Positions 25,790-36,114 of a DNA stretch of 44,442 nucleotides are shown here, piece by piece; positions within the stretch are counted from its first letter, which is position 1, and each line of letters begins with the position of its first letter. The translations under genes and the position numbers were made by a program. Location: positions 1-44,442 of the forward strand of contig CAUJJP010000028.1 of NCBI GenBank assembly GCA_963205525.1. Direction: 5' to 3'. Source of the DNA: Pseudomonadota bacterium (GTDB taxonomy: Bacteria > Pseudomonadota > Gammaproteobacteria > Burkholderiales > Burkholderiaceae). The notes beneath the pieces are model-generated. The model was given only the letters and a program-made list of their open reading frames with translations. It was not told the DNA's origin and made no database searches.

Positions 25790-26719
25790 ATGCGCTACAA
25801 GCGGCTGGACCTGAACCTGCTCGTCGCCCTGGATGCCCTGCTCGCCGAGTGCAGCATCACCCGTGCCGCCGAACGCCTGCACCTGAGTCAGTCGGCGACC
25901 AGCAATGCGCTGGCGCGTCTGCGCGACTATTTCGACGACGAGTTGCTGGTCCAGGTCGGCCGCAAGCTCGAGATGACGCCGCGTGCACTGGGACTGAAGG
26001 ACGGTGTTCGCGATTTGCTGATCCGCGTCGACGGCACGGTCGCGGCACAGGCCGAGTTCGTGCCCTCGCAGAGTGACCGCACCTTCACCATCTTCGCCTC
26101 CGACTTCACCCAGACCGTGCTGATGCCGCACCTGCTGGCGCTGGCCAGCGCGCAGCACTGCCGGGCGGGTTTCGAGTTCCTGCCGCTGGCGCTGGACCCC
26201 CGGCGCTCCCTGGAACGCGGCGAAGCCGACCTGCTGGTGATTCCGCGTGGTTTCATCTCCCCCGACCATCCGGAGGAACTGCTGTTCAAGGAGTCCTTTG
26301 TCTGTGCGGTGTGGAGCGGCAGTGCCCTGGCACAAGGCGAGCTGACGATGGAGCGCTATCTGGACGCCGGCCATGTCGTCATGCAACCTCCCGGCACGAC
26401 CATGGACTCGTTCGAGACCTGGTTCTTCAGGCGATTCGGGATTGCCCGGCGCGTCGCCGTCAAGACCTATGCGTTCGCGAGCATGGCGCCGCTGATCGTC
26501 GGCACGGACTACATCGCGACCATGCACCTGCGCCTGGCGCGGGCACTGTCGCGCGCCTGGCCCCTGACCCTGCTGCCGACACCGGCGCCGATGATGGAAA
26601 TGGAGCAGATCGCGCAATGGCACGCCTACCGGGCGCGCGATCCCGGCATCGTCTGGCTGCGCGGACTGCTGCGCGAAGCGGTGCGCCGCATGGACGGCGA
26701 AACGCCGCCGCCGGCCTGA
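25790..26719 (+). CDS. LysR-type transcriptional regulator, NodD/NahR-like
   Basis: A 309-residue regulator. The N-terminal winged helix is residues 6-65 (LDLNLLVALDALLAECSITR, then AAERLHLSQSATSNALARLR), with the DDELLVQVGRKLEMTPRAL continuation that is characteristic of the NodD/NahR/LinR branch. The effector domain spans about 95-300. LysR proteins of this branch often sense aromatic compounds and activate divergent or neighbouring catabolic genes. It may control the TonB/beta-helix operon or the palindrome-bearing operons, but no T-N11-A box was confirmed. It stands in the same direction as the operon before it and has its own 306-bp spacer. Confidence 0.92.
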   Translation: MRYKRLDLNLLVALDALLAECSITRAAERLHLSQSATSNALARLRDYFDDELLVQVGRKLEMTPRALGLKDGVRDLLIRVDGTVAAQAEFVPSQSDRTFTIFASDFTQTVLMPHLLALASAQHCRAGFEFLPLALDPRRSLERGEADLLVIPRGFISPDHPEELLFKESFVCAVWSGSALAQGELTMERYLDAGHVVMQPPGTTMDSFETWFFRRFGIARRVAVKTYAFASMAPLIVGTDYIATMHLRLARALSRAWPLTLLPTPAPMMEMEQIAQWHAYRARDPGIVWLRGLLREAVRRMDGETPPPA

Positions 26720-26765
26720 GAGCCTGTGAAGACAGGAGTTCCAGGTAGGGATCCAGGACAAGCCC

Positions 26766-27284
26766 ATGACCCTCCAGCTACGACACGAAACCTCGGACGA
26801 CATGGCTGCCATCGAAGCCGTCACGACGGCCGCCTTCGCCGATGCGCCGCACACCAGCCACACCGAGCAGTTCATCGTGCGTGCCTTGCGTGCAGCCCAT
26901 GAACTGACGCTTTCCATCGTGGCCGAGGAGCATGGGCAGATCGTCGGCCACGTCGCACTGTCCCCCGTCACGATCACCGATGACCAGGGACGCCAGGCCG
27001 ATGGCTGGTACGGGTTGGGGCCGATCTCCGTCCTGCCGCGACGGCAGGGGAACGGCATCGGCTCGCGCCTGATGGAGCAGGCGCTGTCTGAGCTGCGGGC
27101 CATGCAGGCCGCAGGCTGTGTGCTGCTCGGAGATCCCGCGTACTACGGGCGCTTTGGCTTTCAGGCCCATGCGGGCCTGCAACTGCCGGGCGTGCCGCCC
27201 GGCTACTTCATGGCGCTGGCCCTGCATGGGCCAGTGCCGCAAGGCATCGCGCGCTACAGCGATGCCTTCAACGCCACCGTCTGA
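26766..27284 (+). CDS. GNAT family N-acetyltransferase
   Basis: A 172-residue protein of the YhbS-like GNAT type. The opening LRHETSDDMAAIEAVTTAAF is followed by the acetyl-CoA-binding region LGPISVLPRRQGNGIGSRLM (motif A, Q/RxxGxG/A) and then GDPAYYGRFGF. The substrate is unknown; small molecules or proteins are both possible. It follows the LysR gene by 46 bases in the same direction and could be co-transcribed. The link with the catabolic locus is only positional. Confidence 0.88.
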   Translation: MTLQLRHETSDDMAAIEAVTTAAFADAPHTSHTEQFIVRALRAAHELTLSIVAEEHGQIVGHVALSPVTITDDQGRQADGWYGLGPISVLPRRQGNGIGSRLMEQALSELRAMQAAGCVLLGDPAYYGRFGFQAHAGLQLPGVPPGYFMALALHGPVPQGIARYSDAFNATV

Positions 27285-27304
27285 GCCGCCGCGAAGGTGG
27301 CGGC
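27285..27304 (+). terminator. Stem-loop after the acetyltransferase gene
   Basis: GCCGCC and GGCGGC pair around an 8-base loop immediately after the stop codon. A U-tract is missing, so it is only a candidate terminator. Confidence 0.35.
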
Positions 27305-27311
27305 GTACTGA

Positions 27312-27467
27312 CTTGATCCGCCCGCCGTGGGTGACCCTGCTGGCTACCCCGCCATCGGGTGGTTCTATGCCCGGAACGCCCGCCGTCCGCTACGCCACCA
27401 GGACGGGGATTTCCGCTGGAAATGGCTCAAGAAGCCGCTCGACGTCCTCTGTCGCTTCTGCGGCTGA
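27312..27467 (+). pseudogene. Possible small-gene remnant
   Basis: In the otherwise empty 27285-27589 gap, a frame from 27312 to the TGA at 27465-27467 reads like real protein near its end (GWFYARNARRPLRHQ, then FRWKWLKKPLDVLCRFCG). There is no ATG; GTG at 27327 would give 46 residues, and no ribosome site precedes it. The Trp/Lys/Cys composition differs from the Ala/Arg-rich noise of antisense frames. It could be a decayed gene end or a short hypothetical protein. Confidence 0.25.
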
Positions 27468-27589
27468 AACCCGCTCGCCGGCCGCCAGCGGGGCCCGGCC
27501 GCGTCAGAACCTACCGGTCCGACTCGAGCCGACAGGCCTCCTCGAAACCACGGGGTGGTTCAGGGCGTTCCTGCCGTGGCGGGCGCGTC

Positions 27590-30514
27590 CTACTCGATCC
27601 CGAGCGCTGTTCGCAGCGCCTGCGAGGCCGGGCCGTTCAGGCGGATGCTCCAGTTCGGGTCCGGGTTGACGCGGTCCTTGGACGCGTACCAGACCGCGCC
27701 GTTGCGCTCGGCGTATAGGCGGGTGAAGCGGAAGTTCTCCTCGAAGCCTTCGGGCATGGCGTGGAACTTCAGCATCCTCGCATCGCCCAGCGTCTCGATG
27801 CGGTAGCCGGTGTCCAGCAAGGTGACGTAGTTGGTCGAGAAGCCGTTGCTCAGCAGGCGGTTGTTGCGGGTGAAGCGCGCCTTGCGGCCCTCGGCATCGA
27901 AGGCGACGCGGATCTCCACGCGGTCGGTGTAGGCCGGGTTGCTCGGCGCCTCGGTGCGGGACCAGACGAACAGGGTGGTGTTGCCGTTCACCGGCCCGCC
28001 CTTGAGGCCGCCCGGGTAGCCCGCGATCACCTGCTCCAGGTTGCCGGCCAGCGGCCAGCTGGCAAAGGGCTCGGTGCTGGTGGCGCTGGGGGCGATGCGC
28101 AGGCGGTCACGATCCGGGTCGGTCGCGATCGCCTCCGCGGTCGACACCGTCTTCATGCCGCGGTGGGTGAGGGTCGAGCCGGCCGGGAAACGGCTGCGCG
28201 TCAGGATCGGATGGTCGGCCACGCGCGGGCCCCAGCCGGCGTGGCTGGCGCCGTTGTCGGTGCCGGCATAGCTGCGGATCTCGTTGACCACGTCGCCCAT
28301 GAGGCGGCCGTCCAGGCTGATGCGCAGGTCGGCGACGCGCTCGTCGACTTGGGCCTCGCAGTACACCGACCGATGGGGCGGCGCCGACTGCGTGCGTGAC
28401 ACCGGGCCGCTGGAGGGGCAGTCCAGCCAGGCGCTGCCGGTCCAGTAGGCGCGCCGGCGTGCGAACGGCTGCGCGATGCCGGCGCTGACGGTCATGCGCT
28501 GTTCGTCGGCGCTGAAGTAGCCCTCGCTGTCGAGCACGCTGGAGTCTCCCGTGAGGCGGCGCCAGCTGTAGTTCAGCGCGTCGGTGAAGCTGAAGTTGCG
28601 CAGGGTCTCGAAGGGCCCGGCGCCGGCCGGGGCCGCGGGCTCGGTGTGCGCCGGCAGCGCGAGTGCGCTGCGCAGCGCGTCCCAGGCCACGCCATTCAGG
28701 CGCTGCTCGTGGTAGGAGCGCGGCAAGTCGGTGCTGCCGCGGAACACGGTGCCCACCTGCTCGGCCCAGAAGCGCTGCCGCTGTGCGCTGGCCAGGAGGG
28801 CAGGCGGATAGCCGCTGGCCACCCGCAGCAGCCGGATGCCACCCTGGGTCTGCAGTGCCAGGTTGGCATCGCCCATCGCCTCGCAGGACTGGCTGCGGCC
28901 GTTGCTCTGCAGCACGTCGCAGCGGTAGAAGCGGCCCTTGAGCTGCGCCACGTCGACAGCCAGTCGCCAGCGCTTGTAGGGCTGCAGGCCGGGGTCGGGC
29001 GGCGCGGGCAGGGCGACGTCCTCGACGAACAGCGAGTTGAGGTTGTCGACCACGGCCGTGGCATTTGCCAGATTGCCACCCATCAGCCCGAGCTGATCCA
29101 GCGTCGCGGCCTGGCGGAACATGCCGTCCGGATGGCGCACCGTGGGCTTGACCTCAAGCTCTATCCGATCGGTCGTACCCAGGTTGGAGATGGCGCTGCG
29201 CCAGGCGTACTTCGCTCCCGCCGGGAACACGGCGTCGGCCGGCAGCAGGGCCGGGTCGGGGCCCCACTTCAGCGGCAGGCCGCGCTCGTCGGTGGTGCTG
29301 CCGACGTTGTCGCGCAGCGGAAAGGCGCGCATGCGGGCGATCACGGCGCGCAGGGTCTGGCCGCCGATGTCCTCCCAGACCGAGCGCGACTCGGTGCGCA
29401 TGGCGCCGCAGTACAGGCTTCTCTGCGGTGCGCCGGCGCTGGCGACGATGCTGCTGACGACGGCGTGGCCGTTGTCGCAGTTGATCCAGGCGCTGCCGCT
29501 CCAGTACATCTGGTTGCGGCTGAACGGAATGTCCACTCCGCCCACGCGCTCGGCGCGCGGCTCGTTGGCGACGAAGGCGCCGCTGGCGTCGGTCTGGCTG
29601 CTGTCGCCGCTGAACAACTGGTAGCTGTAGTTGTCGGCGTCGCTGTAGGTGAATCGGCGCACGCTGACGAAGGGGCCGGCGGTGTCGCTCGCGCTGCCGG
29701 GTGCGGTCAGCACGGTGGCGATCGCGGCCACGTTGGTGGCGTCGAGCCCGAGCGCCTGCGCCACCGCGGCGGCGGCGGCGGCGCTGCGTTGCGCGGCGCT
29801 GGCCTGCGCGGGAGCCGCTGCCAGCGCCGCCGCCAGCACCGGCAGCTGCTGCACGGTGGCGGTGCGCAGCAGCGCCGCGCTGGCGCTTGCGCTGACGCCC
29901 GCATCGGCCGCGAGCTGCGCGGTGTCGCGCATGACACGGCCCACGGCGCGTGCCGCATCGCCGAGCGCGGTGTCGGCGCCGCTGGCGGTGAAGTCCCCCA
30001 GCGGCGAGACGACCAGGCCGAGCTGCGCCTGCACCGAGGCGGCGGCCTCGGCCACGCCGATGCCGGACTGGGCCATGGTGTCGGCCACCACCGTGCTCAG
30101 CGGGCTGATGAACACCGTCTGCGCGCCGACGACGCCGCTGGGCGGCGCCCGCAGCAGCATGGCGGTGCCGATCGCGCTGCCACTGTCCTTGTCGATTGCG
30201 CTCGCTGGCACCTGCGCCACGACGGCGTGCGCGCCGGCCTGCGCCGCCGCGACCTCGATGCGGTAGGCGCCGTCGGCGTCGGTGCTGGCCTGGGGTTCGT
30301 CGCTGTCGCAGGCGAGGTCGTCGTCCAGATCCAGGCAGACGGTGGCGCCTTGCAGCGGGCCGTCGGCGACCGTGCCGCTCAACGTGACGGCGCTGGCGGG
30401 CGCGTCGTCGCCGCCGCCGCCCAGGCAGCCGGCGAGCAAGGCCGCGCCGGCGGCCAGACCGAGCGCGGTGGCGCAGCGGGGAGTACGAAGTGCCGGGAGG
30501 GGAGGGATGCGCAT
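27590..30514 (-). CDS. Large lipoprotein with duplicated domain, function unknown
   Basis: A 974-residue protein starting at the ATG at 30514 (AGGAG upstream). The signal ends in a lipobox, LLAGC with Cys30, followed by a Gly/Asp tether. Residues about 42-85 look like a carboxypeptidase-regulatory or Cna-B-like fold (VADGPLQGATVCLDLDDDLACD). An Ala-rich helical region (about 85-270) comes next. Two copies of an unrecognised domain of about 300 residues then follow, at about 290-610 and 655-974. Each begins GPF(V/E)...NYS...GDSS and contains YW(S/T)GSAW(I/L)(N/D)C. It probably sits in the outer membrane or periplasm. It is transcribed divergently from chrB, with no evident functional tie. Confidence 0.75.
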   Translation of the reverse strand: MRIPPLPALRTPRCATALGLAAGAALLAGCLGGGGDDAPASAVTLSGTVADGPLQGATVCLDLDDDLACDSDEPQASTDADGAYRIEVAAAQAGAHAVVAQVPASAIDKDSGSAIGTAMLLRAPPSGVVGAQTVFISPLSTVVADTMAQSGIGVAEAAASVQAQLGLVVSPLGDFTASGADTALGDAARAVGRVMRDTAQLAADAGVSASASAALLRTATVQQLPVLAAALAAAPAQASAAQRSAAAAAAVAQALGLDATNVAAIATVLTAPGSASDTAGPFVSVRRFTYSDADNYSYQLFSGDSSQTDASGAFVANEPRAERVGGVDIPFSRNQMYWSGSAWINCDNGHAVVSSIVASAGAPQRSLYCGAMRTESRSVWEDIGGQTLRAVIARMRAFPLRDNVGSTTDERGLPLKWGPDPALLPADAVFPAGAKYAWRSAISNLGTTDRIELEVKPTVRHPDGMFRQAATLDQLGLMGGNLANATAVVDNLNSLFVEDVALPAPPDPGLQPYKRWRLAVDVAQLKGRFYRCDVLQSNGRSQSCEAMGDANLALQTQGGIRLLRVASGYPPALLASAQRQRFWAEQVGTVFRGSTDLPRSYHEQRLNGVAWDALRSALALPAHTEPAAPAGAGPFETLRNFSFTDALNYSWRRLTGDSSVLDSEGYFSADEQRMTVSAGIAQPFARRRAYWTGSAWLDCPSSGPVSRTQSAPPHRSVYCEAQVDERVADLRISLDGRLMGDVVNEIRSYAGTDNGASHAGWGPRVADHPILTRSRFPAGSTLTHRGMKTVSTAEAIATDPDRDRLRIAPSATSTEPFASWPLAGNLEQVIAGYPGGLKGGPVNGNTTLFVWSRTEAPSNPAYTDRVEIRVAFDAEGRKARFTRNNRLLSNGFSTNYVTLLDTGYRIETLGDARMLKFHAMPEGFEENFRFTRLYAERNGAVWYASKDRVNPDPNWSIRLNGPASQALRTALGIE

Positions 30515-30722
30515 GGGATGCTCCTGTGTGCCAGTGGGTGGGCTGGCGCCCGCGACGACGTGGGTCGACGGGCGTGGCCGCATGCTGGCGGGCGGCGCTC
30601 GCGAGGTCATCCGCAGTCCTGAGGATGAGCGCGGGGCGTGTGCCCAGGTATGCGCGGCATGCGCGGCGTACGCGGCGCGCGCTGGACGCGGTCCTGGCCG
30701 CGTTCATGCTTTCCGACGAGCT

Positions 30723-30766
30723 TTGAAGCAGTTGCTACGAGACGAGAAGCGTAGTATTCAAATCCA
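30723..30766 (+). promoter_or_regulatory. chrB promoter with internal dyad; possible leaderless start
   Basis: A -35-like TTGCTA (30732-30737) is separated by 17 bp from a -10-like TATTCA (30755-30760), which would start transcription almost at the chrB ATG (30766). Between the boxes lies a CTACG...CGTAG inverted repeat (30735-30754), with outer arms TTTGAA and TTCAAA. There is no Shine-Dalgarno sequence. Confidence 0.45.
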
Positions 30767-31706
30767 TGTGGACGGCCCTGCTGCTGACCCTGCCGACCCG
30801 GCCGAGCGCCGTGCGCCTGCGCATCTGGCGCGCGCTCAAGGCCTTGGGCTGCGCCTGTCCGCGCGACGGCGTGTACCTGCTGCCGCAGGCGCAGGCGCGG
30901 CTGTTCGAGCCGCTGGCCGGCGATGTGCGCGCCCATGGCGGCCAGGCCGGGCTGTTCGAGCTCTCGACGGCGGACCAGGCGCAGCAGGCGGCGATCCAGG
31001 CCTTGTTCGATCGCGGCGCCGACTACGCGCGGTGGCAGCGGGACGCGCAGGCGCTGGCGGCTGCGCTGCCCACGCTCGCGCAGGCCGATGCCTGGCGACG
31101 CTGGCGTGCCGTCTCGCAGGCGCTGCAGCTCATCGCTCGCATCGACTACCACCCCGGGGCCGCTGGCGCGCAGGCGCAGCTCGAGCTCGACGCACTGCGC
31201 CAGGCGCTGGACGCCCGCTTCTCGACCGGGGAGCCTCTGGCCCGGCCGGCGCAGGCCATCGCCCGCCTGGACCGGCGCCGCTTCCAGGGTCGCTGCTGGG
31301 CCACGCGCGCGCGCCCCTGGGTCGATCGCCTGGCGTGCGCCTGGCTGATCCGCCGCTTCATCGACCCCGAAGCGCGCGTGCTCTGGCTGGCCGACCCGGC
31401 GCGGTCGACGCCGCCGCCGCGTGGCGCGCTCGGCTTCGACTACGAGGGCGCGCGCTTCAGCCATGCCGGCGCGCGCGTCAGCTTCGAGGTGCTGGCGGCC
31501 AGCTTTGGCTTGGACACGGACCCGCAGCTGCAGCGCATCGCGCGTGCGGTGCATTTCCTCGACATCGGCGGCATTCCGGTGCCGGAGGCGGCGGGGCTGG
31601 AGGCCGTGCTGTGCGGCCTGCGCGAGCTGCACGCCGACGACGATAGCCTGGCGCTGGCGGCGGCGGCGGTGTTCGACGCGCTCCATGCGGCGCCTGGGGT
31701 CGCGCC

Positions 31707-31710
<4 letters not shown>
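30766..31710 (+). CDS. chrB: Chromate resistance protein ChrB
   Basis: A 314-residue protein matching ChrB. The N-terminal part LLLTLPTRPSAVRLRIWRAL followed by GVYLLP is the ChrB N domain. The C-terminal part with WATRARPWVDRLACAWLIRRF and the acidic IDPEAR segment is the ChrB C domain. In other bacteria ChrB acts as a chromate-responsive regulator of the chr operon and also aids resistance. The start is fixed by family alignment; there is no ribosome site, so a leaderless message is likely. It overlaps chrA by four bases (GTGA at 31707-31710), so the two are co-translated. Confidence 0.93.
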
Positions 31711-33131
<1,421 letters not shown>

Positions 33132-33183
33132 AGTCCGCGCCACGCAGGGCGCGCCTGCCGGCCGCTGCGACCCTTGGGCGGCT

Positions 33184-34185
33184 TCAGTCCCCGCCGACGC
33201 GGTGCAAGGTCTGCGACGGCAGCTCGCCGAACATGCGTCGGTAGTCGGTCGCGAAGCGGCTCAGGTGCCAGAAGCCCCAGCGCGCCGCGACGTCGGCCAC
33301 GTTCAGCGTCGCCGGGTCGGCCCGGCGCAGGCTGCGCCGCGCGCCGTTCAGGCGCAGCGTGCGCAGATAGGCCGCCGGGTTGGTCTGCAGTACGTCCTGG
33401 AAGCTGTACTGCAGGGTGCGCCGGCTCACGCGCAGCACGCGGCACAGGTCTTCCACGCTCAGCGGCTGGTCGACGTGTTCGCGCATGTATGCGCGCGCGC
33501 GCGCCACCAGGGCGTGGCGCTGGCCGGGCGGCGGCGCGTCGGCGGTGGCCGCGGGCAGCAGCACGCGCAGCGTGGCCGCCAGCAAGGCCTGCTGCAGCCT
33601 GCTCTGCAGCACCTGTGTCAGGGATGCCGGCTGGCGGCTGGCGGTCTCCAGGGTCGCCAGCAGCAGGCAACGCAAGGCCTGCACCGAGGGCTGCGCCGGC
33701 TGCAGCACGGATGGGCTCGCGGCCGGCTCGAAGGGGCGGGCCTCCAGCCCTTCGGCATGCGCCTGCAGCAGCGAGCCCGGCAGCGCGACGGCGACGATGT
33801 CGAACACGTCCGGGACACGGAAGTCCAGCTCGCTGCCGCCACGCACCGACAACACGCTGTGCGGGCCCAAGGCCAGGTGGGCGTAGCGGCCGACGCCGTG
33901 CATGCGCACCGGCACCCCGACCACGTGCTGGTCGGCGCGCACCGCGCCGGCCTCGTACAGCGGCTGGTTGGTCTGCTCGCGAAAGACCTGCAGTTCGCCG
34001 ATCCGGCACTCGACGAAGCGGCCATCGAAACGCCCCGGCGCGAGTTGCTCGTAGACCTGGTTCCAGCCGCCCAGACAGGCGGCGAGTTCGTCGGCGTCGT
34101 GGGTGTGGCGCCTGCGCAGCGGCGGCGCGGCGCCGGGCGGGTTCGCATCGCGCGTCGGCGCCTGCCGCGCGGCGTGAATCGACAT
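33184..34185 (-). CDS. AraC family transcriptional regulator
   Basis: A 333-residue regulator. The N-terminal ligand-binding-like region (about 20-180) is followed by a C-terminal double helix-turn-helix (about 225-325), with REHVDQPLSVEDLCRVLRVS and then RRTLQYSFQDVLQTNPAAYL and WGFWHLSRFATDYRRMFGELP. The overall design resembles the FeaR/AraC-binding-like group, members of which control aromatic amine oxidation genes in other bacteria. The ATG at 34185 has AGGG upstream; a TTG 18 bases earlier is less likely. It is divergent from the aromatic amine dehydrogenase operon across 225 bp and is its probable activator. Confidence 0.9.
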   Translation of the reverse strand: MSIHAARQAPTRDANPPGAAPPLRRRHTHDADELAACLGGWNQVYEQLAPGRFDGRFVECRIGELQVFREQTNQPLYEAGAVRADQHVVGVPVRMHGVGRYAHLALGPHSVLSVRGGSELDFRVPDVFDIVAVALPGSLLQAHAEGLEARPFEPAASPSVLQPAQPSVQALRCLLLATLETASRQPASLTQVLQSRLQQALLAATLRVLLPAATADAPPPGQRHALVARARAYMREHVDQPLSVEDLCRVLRVSRRTLQYSFQDVLQTNPAAYLRTLRLNGARRSLRRADPATLNVADVAARWGFWHLSRFATDYRRMFGELPSQTLHRVGGD

Positions 34186-34410
34186 CGGGTTATCCCTGAT
34201 CAATCTGGTACTGGAATGCAGGATTCTTCGCTGCGGCCCTGTCGTGGGTCAAGCGGTGGGGCTGCAAGAGGGCGTCGGGTCGCGCCAGGCGGGTCCCGGA
34301 TTGCCGATTTCGGCTAACGTCTGCGCCCGTCCCGCGGCCACAATCGCCGCGCTGCCAGGGGGCAGCCGGCGCGGCGTGCGGCCGTGTTGCAGCGTGCAGG
34401 AGAAGTCGCC
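34186..34410. promoter_or_regulatory. Divergent control region of AraC regulator and aau operon
   Basis: This 225-bp spacer holds the start signals of both units. Visible structure includes GCCGA-TT-TCGGC (about 34303-34314) and a GCTGCC...GGCAGC hairpin. An AGGAG site precedes the TTG start of aauB. No repeated AraC half-sites were recognised by eye. Confidence 0.5.
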
Positions 34411-35562
34411 TTGAGTCGCATCCTGAATTCCATGGTCCTGGCCGCCGCGGCCTGGTGCGCGGCCGCGGCCGCGCAGGCACCGCTGGCGCCCGAGACGCTG
34501 ACGATGAACAAGGCGCCGGCGCCGAACGAGCATCGCCTGTACGTCTCGGACATCACGATCCAGCACATCGTCGACAACCGCTTGCACGTGATCGACGGCG
34601 AGCACTTCAAGTACCTCGGCCAGTTCGCCACCGGGTTTGCCGGCCAGTCCACGCTGTCGCGCGACCGCAAGGAGCTGTACGTCGGCACCACCTACTACCC
34701 GCGCCTGTCGCGCGGCGAGCGCACCGACGTCATCGAGGTCCACGACCCGGCGGCGATGTCGCTCATCGCCGAGATCCCGATTCCCTCGCGGCGCGCCCAG
34801 GCCCTGCCCTACGAGGGCATCATGCGCACCTCGATCGACGGCCGCTGGCTGTTCGTGCAGAACGTGACGCCGGCCACCTCGATCACGGTGGTCGACCTGA
34901 AGGCGCGCAAGTTCGCCGCCGAGATCCCCAACCCCGGCTGCTGGATCGTGATCCCGTCTGAGACGGCGGCGAACCGCTTCTCCACCCTGTGCGGCGACGG
35001 CACGCTGCAGACCATGATCCTGAACGACGACGGATCGCTGAAGGAGAGCAAGACCAGCGCCCCCTTCTTCGAGCCCGACGAGGACCCGGTCTACGTGCAG
35101 ACCCAGCACCTGGGCGGCGACCGTCACCTGCTGGCCAGCTTCCACGGCAAGGTCTACGTCGCCGACCTCTCGCAGCCGACCGCGCGCGCCGACAAGCCCT
35201 GGAGCCTGGTCAGCGCCGCCGACGCCAAGCAGAACTGGCGCCCGGGCGGCTACCAGCTGTTCGCCGTCAACCGCAAGCAGCAGCGGCTTTACATCGCGAT
35301 GCACAAGAACGGCGCCGAGGGCACGCACAAGAACCCGGCCGACGAGATCTGGGTCGTCGACCTGAACACCCGCAAGCGGCTCGCCCGGCTGCCCGGCAAC
35401 GCCGCGATCGCGCTTGTCGTCACCCAGTCGGCGCAGCCCACGCTGTATGCGCTGGACGCGATGAAGATGGCGATCGTCAAGTTCAGCGCCGGCGACAAGC
35501 CGCGCCTGCTCGGCCGCATGGAAGGCGTGGCCGAATCGGCCACCATGCTGGAGCTGCACTGA
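34411..35562 (+). CDS. aauB: Aromatic amine dehydrogenase large (heavy) subunit
   Basis: A 383-residue periplasmic protein matching the large subunit of TTQ amine dehydrogenases. After a signal peptide (cleavage near AQA-PLA, about residue 22) come family features HRLYVSDITIQHIVDNRLHVIDG, GFAGQSTLSRDRKELYVGTTYYPRLSRGE and RTDVIEVHD. The repeated beta strands indicate a seven-bladed propeller that cradles the small subunit. The start is taken as TTG at 34411, because AGGAG lies 9 bases upstream; ATG at 34432 is an alternative. The gene order B-E-D-A followed by a monohaem cytochrome is that of the known aau cluster. aauE begins within its stop codon. Confidence 0.88.
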   Translation: MSRILNSMVLAAAAWCAAAAAQAPLAPETLTMNKAPAPNEHRLYVSDITIQHIVDNRLHVIDGEHFKYLGQFATGFAGQSTLSRDRKELYVGTTYYPRLSRGERTDVIEVHDPAAMSLIAEIPIPSRRAQALPYEGIMRTSIDGRWLFVQNVTPATSITVVDLKARKFAAEIPNPGCWIVIPSETAANRFSTLCGDGTLQTMILNDDGSLKESKTSAPFFEPDEDPVYVQTQHLGGDRHLLASFHGKVYVADLSQPTARADKPWSLVSAADAKQNWRPGGYQLFAVNRKQQRLYIAMHKNGAEGTHKNPADEIWVVDLNTRKRLARLPGNAAIALVVTQSAQPTLYALDAMKMAIVKFSAGDKPRLLGRMEGVAESATMLELH

Positions 35563-36110
35563 TGCTGCTGCCGACCGCCGACGCCGCGCTGGCGCACATC
35601 GCCAGCGCGGCGCTGGCCATCGTGCTGCTGGTGGGCGCGGCGCAAAAGCTCGCCGACCGCGACGGCTTCACGGCGGCGCTGGAGCAGTACCGGCTCCTGC
35701 CGGGGGCACTGAGTGCCGCCGCCGCCTGGCTGCTGATGGCCACCGAGCTCGCCGCCGGCGCCCTGCTGCTGCTGCCGCTGCTGCGCCCGCTGGCGGGCTG
35801 GCTGGCGCTGGCCCTGCTGGGGGTGGTGACTGCTGCGGTGGCCGTCAATCTGCTGCGCGGGCGTGCCCACATCGACTGCGGCTGCGGCGGCGCCCAGGGC
35901 CGGCAGCACCTGTCGTGGTGGCTGGTGGTGCGCAACGCGCTGCTCATGGCGCTGGCGCTGCTGGCCACGCAGCCGCAGGACGGCGCGCGCGAGCTGGTCT
36001 GGCTGGACGGTCTCACGGTGGCCACCGGCGCGGTCGGCCTCTATCTGCTCTATGCGGCGGCCAACCAGCTGCTGGCGAACGCGCCGCGGCTCATGCAATT
36101 CAGGGAGTGA
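35562..36110 (+). CDS. aauE: MauE/AauE-like membrane protein for small-subunit maturation
   Basis: A 182-residue inner-membrane protein with about four or five helices, related to DoxX-type MauE proteins. The conserved CGCGG motif is at residues 106-110. In the mau system MauE and MauD are needed to form the many disulfides and to stabilise the small subunit in the periplasm. The start overlaps the aauB stop (TGATG), and mauD/aauD follows after 4 bases. Confidence 0.88.
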   Translation: MLLPTADAALAHIASAALAIVLLVGAAQKLADRDGFTAALEQYRLLPGALSAAAAWLLMATELAAGALLLLPLLRPLAGWLALALLGVVTAAVAVNLLRGRAHIDCGCGGAQGRQHLSWWLVVRNALLMALALLATQPQDGARELVWLDGLTVATGAVGLYLLYAAANQLLANAPRLMQFRE

Positions 36111-36114
36111 TGCA

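Noticed and set aside
28646..30622. 658-codon plus-strand open frame
   Set aside because: Antisense to the lipoprotein gene, which has a lipobox, a ribosome site and a repeated domain.
34186..34203. TTG start for the AraC regulator 18 bases upstream
   Set aside because: The ATG at 34185 has a better-placed AGGG and the extra residues add nothing to the family match.
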